Source: Meconema thalassinum
Taxonomy: Eukaryota; Arthropoda; Insecta; Orthoptera; Tettigoniidae
Length of the DNA: 64,000 nucleotides
Assembly (NCBI GenBank): GCA_946902985.2
Contig: OX336396.1
Coordinates: 236,174,297-236,238,296, forward strand
Reading direction: 5' to 3'
The notes below the pieces were generated by a model. That model saw only the letters and a list, made by a program, of their open reading frames with translations. It did no database searches and was not told the DNA's origin. Each line of letters starts with the position of its first letter. The stretch's first letter is position 1. Both the position numbers and the translations under genes were made by a program. This document shows, piece by piece, positions 48,439 through 58,146 of this stretch.

Positions 48439-50396
48439 CACCTTCATTTCACCACATAAGTGGGACATATCAACATATCGTCGGCTTGTTTGCAAGACGG
48501 TATGGATAATTCTCTTAAGGTGGCACGTTGAGAAACGATCGAACAATGCAACAGGTCTCCAAGATGACGGCCTTCTGCATGGTGATATGTAGACCAGGAT
48601 GTATTCCCAATATTTCCAGATTGCGAGCCAACGATTTAGGGACGATGCCGGTAGAAGAAATGACTATGGGCAGAACCACTACACTTTCCTGTCTCCACAT
48701 TTGCCGTATTTCCTCAGCCAAGGGCAGATATTTGGTGATCTTATCACAGCAGGTTTGTTGCAGATTATGGGAATTGGGCACTGCAATATCAATGAGGAAG
48801 GTTCTCTTCTGCACCTTGTCCACAAGAACGATATCTGGCCGGTTTGCTGGTATGCTTTTATCAGTAATAACTGATCGGTCCCATAACAACTTGTGACTAC
48901 TATTTTCCAAAACGGCGTCAGGAACATACTGATAGTAAGGCAAAGTATTTTTAGATAATAAGTGCTTTTGTGCAAGGTGTAGGTGCATTATTTTGGCCAC
49001 TTGGTTGTGCCTTTTCAAGTAATCAGTACAGGAGATTGCTTGGCAGCCTCCTGTGATATGCTGAATTGTTTCCGGTTCTAGTTGGCATCTTCGGCATTTA
49101 TCATCCTGAATATTTGCCTTAACTATATATTTAAGATAATTTTTGGTAGCCACAACTTGATCTTGGATTGCAACCATGAATCCTTCAGTCTCAGTGAAAA
49201 GGTCCGCATGAGTCAACCAGCTGTTCGACGCATCAATGTCGACATGTTTCTGGTTGAGATCATACGGATGACGACCGTGCAGAGCTTTCTGCGTCCACTG
49301 CTGAAGCTTGATGGCTGAACATTCCTCATCAGTGGCTAACTGTATATCCCTTACGTGAAGAAGATCCAGCGGTGTGCACATGTCATCTGCCTTCACAACG
49401 GCTTGATGAATGGGAGAGTCATGTCTGTCCAGAAAATATCTCTGAAGGTACCTCACTTGCCTTGCATGCAATTGGATAATGTCCGTAAGCCCTCGTCCAC
49501 CTCTTTGGCGCGGGATTGTCAATCGCTCAACAGCTGACTTAGGGTGGAGACATCTGTGTTTTGATAAGATCGTACGTGTCTTAATTAGGATGTTCTCCAA
49601 GTCAGCCTGCGTTCATTTGATAATACCGAAAGTGTATGTCAGAGCAGGAATAGCATAGGTATCAATAGCCTTAAAGGTGTTCTTTCCATTCAACTTTGAT
49701 TTTAAAATCTTTTTAAGGCGTTGATTGTAGATAGCTACGGTTCTATCTTTAATACCTTTATGATCTATTCGTTTAGATTGCAGGAGACCAAGATATTTGT
49801 AGGTCTCATTACCTTCCATAGCCTTTATGAAACAACCGTCATCAAGTTGAAATGCCCTGGCCTCTAATTTTCCACGCCGAATGGTGAGGGTGCGACACTT
49901 ATCTAATCCGAAGGACATTCCAATATCAGAAGAAAATGAAGCAGTTATTGCAATTAGATTGTCGATGTGTTTCTCAGAGGATGCATACAGTTTAATGTCA
50001 TCCATGTACAACAAATGAGAAATGTTGTATTTCACTATACCATGGTGCTTAATTGGAAAACCACACTTTGCATTGTTCAGCAATGATGATAGCGGATTGA
50101 GCGCCAAACAGAACCATAGAGGGCTCAAGCTGTCTCCCTGAAAGATACCCCTTTTGATTTGAATAAATCCCGATTCCATACATGTGTCCCCATTTGACAT
50201 TAATAAGTTGGTCCCCCAATGAGACATCATATGTTGCAGACTTATAATGATGGCAGGATCAACTTTATATATCTTCGGGGTTTGGATTAACCAGGAATGT
50301 GGCACTGAATCAAAAGCTTTCTTGTAATCAATAAAGGTCATGTAGAGGTTACGCATCATCTTTCCTGCTTGTTCCATAGTAACTGCATCGATTACA
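48439..50396 (-). pseudogene. 5'-truncated R4/Dong-type retrotransposon (copy 2)
   Basis: Minus strand reads from VIDAVTMEQAGKMMRNLYMT and FIDYKKAFDSVPHSWLIQ, through GIFQGDSLSPLWFCLALNPL and HLLYMDDIKLYA (YMDD) to TYAIPALTYTFGIIK. There a TGA near 49613 replaces the expected Trp codon. The same frame then continues: CRRC...HITGGC zinc knuckle, KRHNQVAK, NRPDIVLV...FLIDIAVPNS (RLE core), ending CCIVRSFLNVPP at 48515. A ~75-bp 3' UTR ends GGTGA(TAA)n. Everything N-terminal to the RT palm is missing, the usual 5' truncation of LINEs, and the break is at a (TAA)n tract. Protein similarity to copy 1 is clear but far from identical, so it is a different subfamily. Confidence 0.9.
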
Positions 50397-50436
50397 ATTA
50401 TTATTGTAATTATTATTATTATTATTATTATTATTA
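50397..50436. repeat. (TAA/TTA)n tract at the 5' end of copy 2
   Basis: About 12 units with one interruption (TTGTAATT). Its right end supplies the TA next to the mariner element. Confidence 0.92.
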
Positions 50437-51266
50437 AGGAGTGTTCAAAAAGTAACGATCCGGAGGCTGGAATGCGCAAACCAGTGACGACATCGGCTAA
50501 TCGTGGCATGTGTGACGAGATGTGGTTCCGACCAGAGCGTGGAAGGTCACAGCCCGTGGCTAGAGGGCACGCGTGCACGTCACGTGACGATTCAAAGCGA
50601 GTGGCAGCATGCATCAATCGTCCAACCAAGACCAAGACAGCGGGCCATTAGACATGCTTCCTGGTGTGGTTGAAGACTGTGGGGCACCCATTGGGCACAC
50701 ACTTTCCGCAAGTGCAGTCGTTCCTTCATGATGGTGTGCACACTTCCGACGCTCAATCCGACCACGGCGGCTATGGCGTTCACTGTCACTCGGCGGTCCT
50801 GGGTAGTGAGTACATCAAACAGCTGGACGTTGTTATCGGTAATGCAGGGGGGTGCCCCAGACCGGGCAACATCGGCTAACGACACCCATCCTCCGCTACA
50901 GCGCTTGTGCCACGCCTTGACCCTTGCAAGGGACATGCAGTGTTTGCCGTACACTTGTGTCATTCGGCGATGAATGTCCGTTCCCCCTACTCCTTTCACT
51001 GTCAGAAACCGAACAACACCTCTTTGCTCTTCGTTTGACGCCTCCATGTCACTGTTTGCAATGCGACTGGCAGCGTTGGACGATTGATGCATGCTGCTGC
51101 TCGCTTTTTATCGTCACGTGACGTGCAAGCGTGCCCTCTAGCGACGGGCTGTGACCTTCCACGCTCTGGTCGGAACCACACCTCGTTACACACGCCACGA
51201 TTAGCCTATGTCGTCAACGGTTTGCGCATTACAGACTCCGGCTTGGTACTTTTTGAACGCACCTGA
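50437..51266 (-). mobile_element. Mariner element with ~190-bp inverted repeats
   Basis: 50437-50626 and 51075-51266 are inverted copies (shared blocks include GTTCAAAAAGTA, TGTGGTTCCGACCAGAGCGT and GTCACGTGACGAT). TA flanks both sides (50435-50436, 51267-51268). The 450-bp centre encodes the N-terminal part of a mariner transposase only. Such long inverted repeats are unusual for mariner, where ~30 bp is common. Confidence 0.88.
50592..51092 (-). pseudogene. Mariner transposase N-terminal (HTH) fragment
   Basis: The 166-residue minus-strand frame begins in the right inverted repeat. It shows the HTH core EQRGVVRFLTVKGVGGTDIH, RMTQVYGKHCMSLARVKAWH and GWVSLADVARSGAPP. The second helix-turn-helix follows (LTTQDRRVTVNAIAAVVGLS and VGSVHTIMKERLHLRKVCAQ, WVPHSL). 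A normal protein would now enter the catalytic domain (~180 more residues with DDD motifs). Here the frame runs into the left inverted repeat after QEACLMARC and ends. It could bind mariner ends but not cut them; a repressor role is conceivable but only speculation. Confidence 0.85.
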
Positions 51267-51273
51267 TAGGCTA

Positions 51274-51751
51274 TTTTTTTTTTTTTTTGTCGTTTACCCT
51301 CCAGGTTGGTGGAACCCACGGACCCAGCGAGGGAACTCACCACTACCGCCTCTACGGGCAGTGTCCTAGAGCTGGGAACATCGAATCGGAAGGGATACAA
51401 CTGGTGAGGTGGGATTGGCACCTCGCCCAGGCGGCCTCACCTGCAAAGCGAACAGGGGCCTCATGAGGGAAGGTAAGGGATGGTTAGGATGGATAGGCAA
51501 GGAAGAGGGAAGGAGGCGGCCGTGGCCTTGAAGGAGGTACCATCCCGGCAAACCGTGGGAAACCACGGAAAACCACTTCGAGGATGGCTGAGGGGGAATC
51601 GAACCCCCTCTACTCATTTGGGCCACCCGAGGCTGAGTAGACCCCGTTCCAGTCCTCGTACCACTTTTCAAATTTAGTGGCCGAGCCGGGTATCGAACCC
51701 AGGACCTCCGGGGCGACAGCTAACCATGCTGACCGCTACGCTACGGAGGCG
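51274..51751 (-). mobile_element. SINE family C, full length with poly(A)
   Basis: Minus strand: head CGCCTCCGTAGCGTAGCGG (box A) and GGGTTCGATACCCGGCTC (box B). A second box-B-like GGGTTCGATTCCCCC lies in the body, then GGTTTCCCACGG, and it ends in A15 (51274-51288). At ~478 bp it is a long SINE. Related pieces lie at 22855-23075 and 60300-60605. Confidence 0.9.
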
Positions 51752-51779
51752 ACATTTCATTTATTGTATGACGACATTA

Positions 51780-52317
51780 TCACGGCAAATACCTGTTACA
51801 TTTTATGTTACAGCCTGGTTCGGCCTTAACAAGGAACAATCTGTACTGAGGTACGTTTGTAGATTATACTGTTCAGAGACTTCACATTACTGTACATCCA
51901 TGTCGTGTCCGCATTCTTCACGAGTCTCCTTCTTATAGGATGAGCTAAATTTCCATCTGAATCATTGAGCCTTGCTGAGTGTTCGACCAGGGCATTTTCA
52001 CCAAGGAATTTCCTGACAATATGGCTGGTGTTTAACAGAACTGCCTTCTGTAGTTCAATATATATATCTGCGGATGCAGATTCAATATTGATAGACTACT
52101 GTGGTGAGTTTTGGGTATAACACCAGTAGGGATTGTAGTCACCGACTCAAGTTTCCACATCTGCTCTGTGAACTTAGATATATTAGTAGCCGCTGTTGTT
52201 TGGATGTTTTGAGTGTGGGGACATGCGATATCTATCAGTAATGCCTCTATGTATTCTTTATTGATGACAATGATATCTGGCCGGCTGTTACTGACTGCAA
52301 CATCTGTCCCAACTCCT
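51780..52317 (-). pseudogene. R4/Dong-type fragment (copy 3): endonuclease end
   Basis: Not visible as a long frame from a Met, but the minus strand from about 52310 reads SRPDIIVINKEYIEALLIDI then ACPHTQNI, aligned with the RLE core of copies 1 and 2 (RPDI...IDIA-P). It continues TEQMWKLESVTTIPTGVIPK and LQKAVLLNTSHIVRKFL, as their C-termini do, with about 45 extra residues before the stop. It is a third, distinct subfamily cut at its 5' side by the (TAA)n tract at 52318. Confidence 0.82.
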
Positions 52318-52318
52318 C

Positions 52319-52388
<70 letters not shown>

Positions 52389-52389
52389 G
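52318..52389. repeat. (TTA)n microsatellite, target of a SINE A
   Basis: About 23 perfect units, continued beyond the SINE at 52724-52737, so the SINE entered the tract. Confidence 0.95.
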
Positions 52390-52392
52390 GTA

Positions 52393-52722
52393 AGCCTCCG
52401 TGGCTTAGGCGGCAGCGCGCCGGCCTCTCACCGCTGGATCCGTGGTTCAAATCCCGGTCACTCCATGTGAGATCTGTGCTGGACAAAACGGAGGCAGACA
52501 GGTTTTTCTCCGGGTACTCCGGTTTTCCCTGTCAAAATTTCATTCCAGCAACACTCTCCACTATCATTTCATTTCATCTGTCATTCATTTAAACATTGCC
52601 CCAGAGGAGTGCGTCAGGCCTCGGCAGCCGGCACATTTCATATCCTCGCCGCTAGATGGGGGCTTCATTCATTCCATTCCTGACCCGGTCGGAGACTGGA
52701 AGCAGGCTGTGGATTTTCTTTC
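52393..52722 (+). mobile_element. SINE family A inside a TTA tract
   Basis: Full-length copy with head GCCTCCGTGGCTTAGGCGGC and box B; ATT repeats on both sides. TSD cannot be separated from the tract. Confidence 0.92.
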
Positions 52723-52737
52723 ATTATTATTATTATT

Positions 52738-53280
52738 GACGTTTCGGCCAGCTATGGACCACGTTAATTCAACTGCTCTCTTCCGCGAACTATAACATTC
52801 ACCCAGCAACGCCTCATTTATTCTCAATGCCGCTGTTTCCTGGCTTCAGTCCACGTCTTGCCGGTTGTTCGTTGAGGCTTTTCCTGGAAACTCAGGTGCT
52901 CTTTTAGTTTCATCTTAAGGGGCGTACACATTGTTGTATGTAATTCACACTTTTTTAAATCCTTTTTTTACCTCTGTGAACCACGCTCCCTTGGTTTTCT
53001 TATACAGAGTGTAGGTAAAGATTTTGTTTGACAATCTCATTGGGCTCAGTCCTGTTAAATGACCATAGAACGCAATCCTCCTCTTTCTCATCTCTTCAAT
53101 GATATTGGTAACGTGTGTGTAGAGTTCATGGTTGAAACTCTGTCTGTAATCACCGTTTTCATTGACTGGGCCCAAAATTTCCCGTAAGATCTTCCTTTCT
53201 TTGGTTTCAAGTTTCTCCATAAGACCTTTTCTGTGCATCGTGAAGCACTCTGCAGCATATAAGGCTTATGGTCGGATGGC
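52738..53280 (-). pseudogene. LINE C-terminal fragment (clade as 39120-40070)
   Basis: Minus strand: ALYAAECFTMHRKGLMEKLE, TKERKILREILGPVNENGDY, NIIEEMRKRRIAFYGHLTGL. The 3' UTR has TGGTCCATAGCTGGCCGAAA before a (TAA)n tail (52724-52737). Cut at the 5' side by the 53281-53316 tract. Confidence 0.8.
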
Positions 53281-53281
53281 A

Positions 53282-53314
<33 letters not shown>

Positions 53315-53316
53315 AT
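53281..53316. repeat. (ATT)n tract, tail of the next LINE
   Basis: About 12 units; it is both the 3' tail of the LINE at 53317-53690 and the 5' junction of the one at 52738-53280. Confidence 0.9.
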
Positions 53317-53690
53317 TAAGTTCTTCTCCTTTCTTCGTTACGGCCAACTAAGGACCACGTCATGTCAACTGTTTCTTCTGCATTTTAATGTTGGCACAAT
53401 AATCTTTCATTTGCAATCGATGTTGCACCTTTTTCTCTGTCGTCCACGCCTTCCCGGTTTTTAGTTTCGGCTTAAGTTGAAAACTCCGGTGTTTTTGAAA
53501 GTTATCCCTAAGTGGGCCACGCTCCTGGATATTTTCACATGTTATCCCAATCTCTAACAGATCTTTCTCTACTTCACTGAACCTTTGTCTTTTTCTCATG
53601 GAGAAAAGCAAAAATTCGGTTGGATAGCCGTGTTGATTTCATTCGGGTTATATGTCCGTAAAAAGAAATCCCCCTTTAAGTTTTCCTCAT
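53317..53690 (-). pseudogene. LINE 3' terminal fragment (same clade)
   Basis: Minus strand: SEVEKDLLEIGITCENIQER and LKPKLKTGKAWTTEKKVQHR, the C-terminal motifs that at 39805-40005 read LEELGITRQQIKDREK and RSERMRKFW. 3' UTR TGGTCCTTAGTTGGCCGTAA matches 52741-52770. Only the last ~85 codons survive. Confidence 0.78.
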
Positions 53691-53694
53691 CACG

Positions 53695-54230
53695 TCAGTT
53701 ATTATTGATGTGTGACATCTTTCCGCTCGGTTGCTGGATAGTTTTGTGGGAGTGATTTTGAAAATTGGCGACGGAAATGGATCGGAACGATCAAGCTGGC
53801 AGTGCTGGATCCATCCGAAGTATGCACTGCCCGCTCGATCGATCAAACGGAAGTGCACTAGCTGGCAGTGGTGGACAACGGAAGTATGCACTGCCCGCTC
53901 GATCGATCAAACGAATGTGTACTAGCTGGCAGTGGTGGACAACGGAAGTATGCACTGCCCGCTCGATCGATCGAATGGAAGTGTGCCCTAGCTGGCAGTG
54001 GTGGATCGAACGGAAGTATAAGACGCACTGCCAACTCGATCGATCGATCCAGCTGGCACTGGTAAGAGAAACAATCAGCGCGCGGTGTCGAAAATTGACA
54101 CCTTGACGCACTCTCGGCCATGTGGAATGTATATGACATACTGCACGGAAAACGCTCATGCGAACTCTGGTGGCAAGTGATTTAAACAAATGACATGGTA
54201 CATGTTCAAAGTCTTCGTATCAGTATTTTA
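53695..54230 (-). repeat. Repeat J, copy 2, with ~62-bp minisatellite
   Basis: Five GCTGGCAGTG starts at about 53790, 53861, 53923, 53992 and 54051 define 59-71-bp units rich in GATCGATC and GGAAGT. Flanks match 27930-28180 in inverted order. Confidence 0.8.
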
Positions 54231-54239
54231 AATGGTAAA

Positions 54240-54800
54240 ATGCCTTAATATCAAACATTGTAAGTAGTCGTCATTGCATTGGCATAAGGCATTTTAAACT
54301 CAATGTCACTCACGAACATTATCGCAACAAGCAAAATATAAATGAAACTTAATTCCGTAATGCAGTATTATTGGAACGTGGAAATAAGTCACCATCTTGT
54401 GCACAACATTTGCGTAGTCGAAATAGCCGTGGGGTTATTGCGTATGACTGAGAATCTAGAGATCTTGGGTTCGAATCCTGGGCGGGGTAGATATTTTTGC
54501 TACCAGATTATCATTTTAAACGATATTTATCATAACAGAATCCATATGAAATTACGTGTTGGTCTGTGAATCAAGAGGACCTGTTTATAAGGAATTTAAG
54601 GTTATGAGCGGTGTCGCGTCTTATAATCTAGTTGATCCATATCGTATTCTTTATTTAGGCTAGTGCTGGTGGAAGCTAAAATCATCTAATAAAATGAGTT
54701 CCGTATTATAAACTACAATATCTGTAAAACACTCCATTTTACAATAGATTAATATTTGTGCCAATAATACTATAAAATACCGGTGTATCAACAATTTTAC
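54240..54800 (+). repeat. Repeat H, copy 2 (tRNA-like head)
   Basis: Inverse of 23090-23640. tRNA-like part: ATAGCCGTGGGGTTATTGCG and box B GGGTTCGAATCCTGG (54465-54482). Confidence 0.65.
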
Positions 54801-55158
54801 GTAAGGTTTCTTCTATGTCAGATATTACACATCATATGCGACTACTGTAAGACTCGTTATTTTTTTATATTTTTAATTTGAATTGAACTTCTATGGGCTG
54901 CATTTTACAAGCAATTTCTGTCTTTATTTCGTTTCTTAAGCGACCTCGACAGGGCCTACCCGCGCCCCCTCTCCTCACACAATTTGTTACACTATGCATG
55001 TGGCCCGCGATCAATCACATAAGTTTAGTGGTCTGCATGTGTAAAAGTTTGGGCAGCCCTGGTATGGACGAAGGACAGAAAAGAACAATAAAATCAGAGG
55101 ATACATAATTACTGTGCAAACATTAAGACCTATTCAAAGTGAGGAAGTTTAATGGCGT
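54801..55158. other. No recognised feature
   Basis: Spacer; nothing recognised. Confidence 0.45.
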
Positions 55159-55170
55159 GGCCCATAGTCG

Positions 55171-55364
55171 AAAAAGAAGGAAGCTTGTAATTTAACGTGA
55201 CTGTTAATCTCGAGATCATGAGCCACGGGACCTCCTTTTTACTTGGAATCCGAACCACAGGACATGGTATTTCACTTCGAAAATCTCACTTGCAATGACC
55301 GGGAATCGAAACCGGACCGCCTTGGTGAGAGGCATACAGCTAGACCGCTGATCCACCACGCACC
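55171..55364 (-). mobile_element. SINE family D with 12-bp TSD
   Basis: Minus strand: GTGGTGGATCAGCGGTCTAG (box A), GGTTTCGATTCCCGG (box B), end CAAGCTTCCTTCTTTTT. GGCCCATAGTCG flanks it at 55159-55170 and 55365-55376. Confidence 0.92.
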
Positions 55365-55376
55365 GGCCCATAGTCG

Positions 55377-55816
55377 GCCCATTCAGAAGAAGAAGAAGAA
55401 GACGTAATTATAATAGTCAACTGTGTATCACGAAAGTATACAAGTGGCCAAATTATGGTGAACCTAAATAGAACCAAAATTTTCTTGTTAATTGGTTCAC
55501 AGAATCTTCAACAATGTATAGATTTCCTGTATCCTGATTAAGAGATTGTGTTTTTGGGGCATCCTAATCTGATCGCCAATTGAGCTAACGTGGCTGGAAA
55601 TGAGTAAAATTTATAATTATCAGTCGATGATTTGCAGTGAAATAGTTCCAGTAAGATATTCGTATGCCATACACTACTCGTAACAATAGAAGAAACGATG
55701 ACAGATTTAATTTTGGGATGGAGTAAGTTCCAATACCACACCGTTTTGATTTCTTAGAGACTGGCCTTTTACTGTAGTATCAGTTCTTTAACAGAAAATA
55801 AGATAAAATCCCATTG
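55377..55816. other. No recognised feature
   Basis: A short (GAA)n run near 55387-55402; otherwise nothing recognised. Confidence 0.45.
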
Positions 55817-55826
55817 AAGTTAAAAG

Positions 55827-56319
55827 TGGTGGCTTCGGAGGCGTAGTTGGTAGCATGCTGAGCTTCTATTCCCAAGGTCGCGGGTTCAAACCCGGCCAGA
55901 GTCGTCGGATTTTTAATAGCGTTAAAATCCCTCAGTATGCCTTTATTCGGAGGGGAAGTAAAGCCGGCGGACCCATGTCATAGATTTATGGAATGATAAA
56001 GAACCTTCCACTAATTACACTTGTGTGAAGCTAAATTAAAGGTAAAATTTGACTAACGCTCTTCGGTTCCAACGTTCGTAACCAGGAGCCGACTGCGGTG
56101 GAATCTAGTAACCACGTTCGGAAAGAGTTGTCGTTGACGGTGGCATTCGATAGCAAAAGTAGGAACGAATGAATGTCTGCAGTCCTTAATTGAATCAAAA
56201 ACAGATAACAGACACTAATACAGCCATCACAATTAACACCGGTTATCAGACAGATTCTACACACATCCAAAGTACACGGGGCGTTGTTGCAGCCCCTACA
56301 CTGAGGAACCAACCAACCA
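55827..56319 (+). mobile_element. SINE family E, full length, 10-bp TSD
   Basis: Head GGCTTCGGAGGCGTAGTTGG (box A) and GCGGGTTCAAACCCGG (box B), body GGAGGGGAAGTAAAGCCGGC, end GGAACCAACCAACC. AAGTTAAAAG at 55817-55826 and 56320-56329. Best reference copy of the family. Confidence 0.92.
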
Positions 56320-56329
56320 AAGTTAAAAG

Positions 56330-56845
56330 CCTAACAAAATTCGTATATGCATACGATGTTGTTTCGTAAAACATCTGTTGTAGCATTTTGGTGAATATAT
56401 GTATGACAAACTACAACCATGAAATGTTCTACAACGGAGCCTCGGACACAAATGAAATCATCTATTGTAATGCATTGTATCTTAATTTACAGTAAAGAAT
56501 TTGGTTCCATTCAACTTTTCCATAGTAATTTGGCCACCTGTGTAGTTAATAATGTTACACTTAAGTGAGAACCTTCCCTACAGAACGGAGCTTTACCGGG
56601 CCGTGTGGTGGGCGGAGAGTGATTAGTCACCACCAGTTGAATAGCATCTACCATTACACAACAACAGGTTGGGAATCACCGCATGTGGTCATAGCTTGAT
56701 TACATTCCTTAGTGAGTTAAGACTTGCGATGAAGTATTGTAGCCTATCTCGTATCCCTTGAACATAGTTAGGTATAGAACAAAACGTTGACTATTCTAAG
56801 TGAAAAATTATCTCTCTAGAAGAAGTATTCCAGTAAATGTGTTCG
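56330..56845. other. No recognised feature
   Basis: Spacer up to a mariner fragment; ends in TATGTTTCAG, which resembles a splice acceptor. Confidence 0.45.
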
Positions 56846-57062
56846 TATGTTTCAGGGCCGTGTGAATTTTACTTGTGGGGGAACCTCAAACAAAAGGTAT
56901 ACAGAAACAATCAGCGTACTCTGGAGGCTCTCGAGAACGAAATATCTGGACCGATAGGAAATATCAGTGAGGATGAATTACAGCGAGTGTACCAAAACTT
57001 ACTACGTTGGTGCAACGTGTGTTTAGAAATTGAAGGACAGTATTTCCAGCAACTACTCTGAA
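56846..57062 (+). pseudogene. Mariner/Tc1-type transposase C-terminal fragment
   Basis: Reads PCEFYLWGNLKQKVYRNN, RTLEALENEISGPIGNIS, ELQRVYQNLLRWCNVCLEIE and GQYFQQLL before a stop. FYLWG..K..VY near the last catalytic Asp and the ...C...GG/GQxFxxLL end are typical of the last ~70 residues of mariner-like transposases. N-terminal HTH and most of the catalytic domain are missing. Unlike the mariner C-terminus at 31720-31815, so another family. Confidence 0.78.
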
Positions 57063-58146
57063 GTTCTTATAAGTAATGATGACTATTATTACGTTAAAAT
57101 GTGTAAATGTATTGAACAAGTTGGACTCTACGCTGCTGCTAGCGGCAGGCCCTCCTCGACACGTGGCTAGCCACAGAAACCCAGCCATCACATGGCGCAT
57201 GCGAAGCTCCGTTCTATAAGGCTCCTGAAAGCCCGTGAAGCTCGCGCCGTATGGAGTCCACCCGCAGAACACATAATGCAGTGTAATTGCCTAATTCTGG
57301 TGGGAAGGAGAAGGAAGCTCGAGCCTGCTCACGTCTAAGCAGATAGCGATGCCTCATGCATCCCCTTCTGGAATTGGCTATAGATAGCTTATAGAAAGTG
57401 AAGCAATAACTCTACAGTAAATTAAGTGCAGGTTTGAGAATTTGAAATCTTAGGAGCTATTTTTAGAACCACGCGTGAAGTATCGTAACTATGTTTCTTT
57501 TGTAATTGGAATCTGGAGTATTTTAACGATGTCATACCAGAAGGGATTGGAAGCATAGGCACGCTTTTTAAGAGGTTAACTTCCCTAGAGTTCCGCTAAC
57601 ATTTTTCCTATTGGTGGTGTACTATAAATTTCCCATGACTCTACACGACACAAGCCATTATGTTAGTATTCGTGTGTGAGTTTCATTTTGGAAAGTGCAT
57701 AAATATTGTGTTGAATTTCATTGTTGCTATCAATTAAACATAAGTTGGAAATTGTAGTTTAGTAATATTTATACAATGTCAGAGAATAGAAAGGACCAAA
57801 TGATTTCGCGATGAAAACTGGACTTTATAATTTATCAACAAAATTGTTAATTTTTGAGTATTTGCACAATGATAAGCGTAAATATAATGGATGAAACGCT
57901 AATTAAATCAAACACGAAAGAATTTAGATAGAATGTTTTGAAACATGGTGAGCGTATATTTGCTTTCATTAATATTATGTCTCATTGTGTCAGAGCCCTC
58001 ACCGCCTAATGTAATGTTGACCCCAATCATCCGCCTCCAGAACAAACCCTTTGTAATGAGGGGGAATAAATCTCCACTTCCAATAAAATTGTCTGTCTAA
58101 TGCTTTAACCGTAGAAAGATAGCGTTCGTCTCCTCGACGAAAACAA
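57063..58146. other. No recognised gene
   Basis: 57120-57330 is GC-richer, with CTCCGTTCTATAAGGCTCC; may be the 3' end of the mariner element. No coding motif. Confidence 0.45.

Noticed and set aside
44502..49600. Plus-strand ORFs of 60-122 residues opposite the R4/Dong elements
   Set aside because: Antisense shadows of the minus-strand RT/endonuclease frames.
44225..52317. Ribosomal DNA context for the R4/Dong elements
   Set aside because: No rRNA sequence is recognisable in the window; the shared target is the TAA microsatellite.
54440..54490. Possible true tRNA genes at several tRNA-like heads
   Set aside because: Only box A/B similarity, no clean cloverleaf with paired acceptor stem, and each is followed by a family-specific SINE body.
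56836..56846. TATGTTTCAG as a splice acceptor for a captured transposase exon
   Set aside because: The motif is common by chance in AT-rich DNA, and no upstream donor or exon was recognised.
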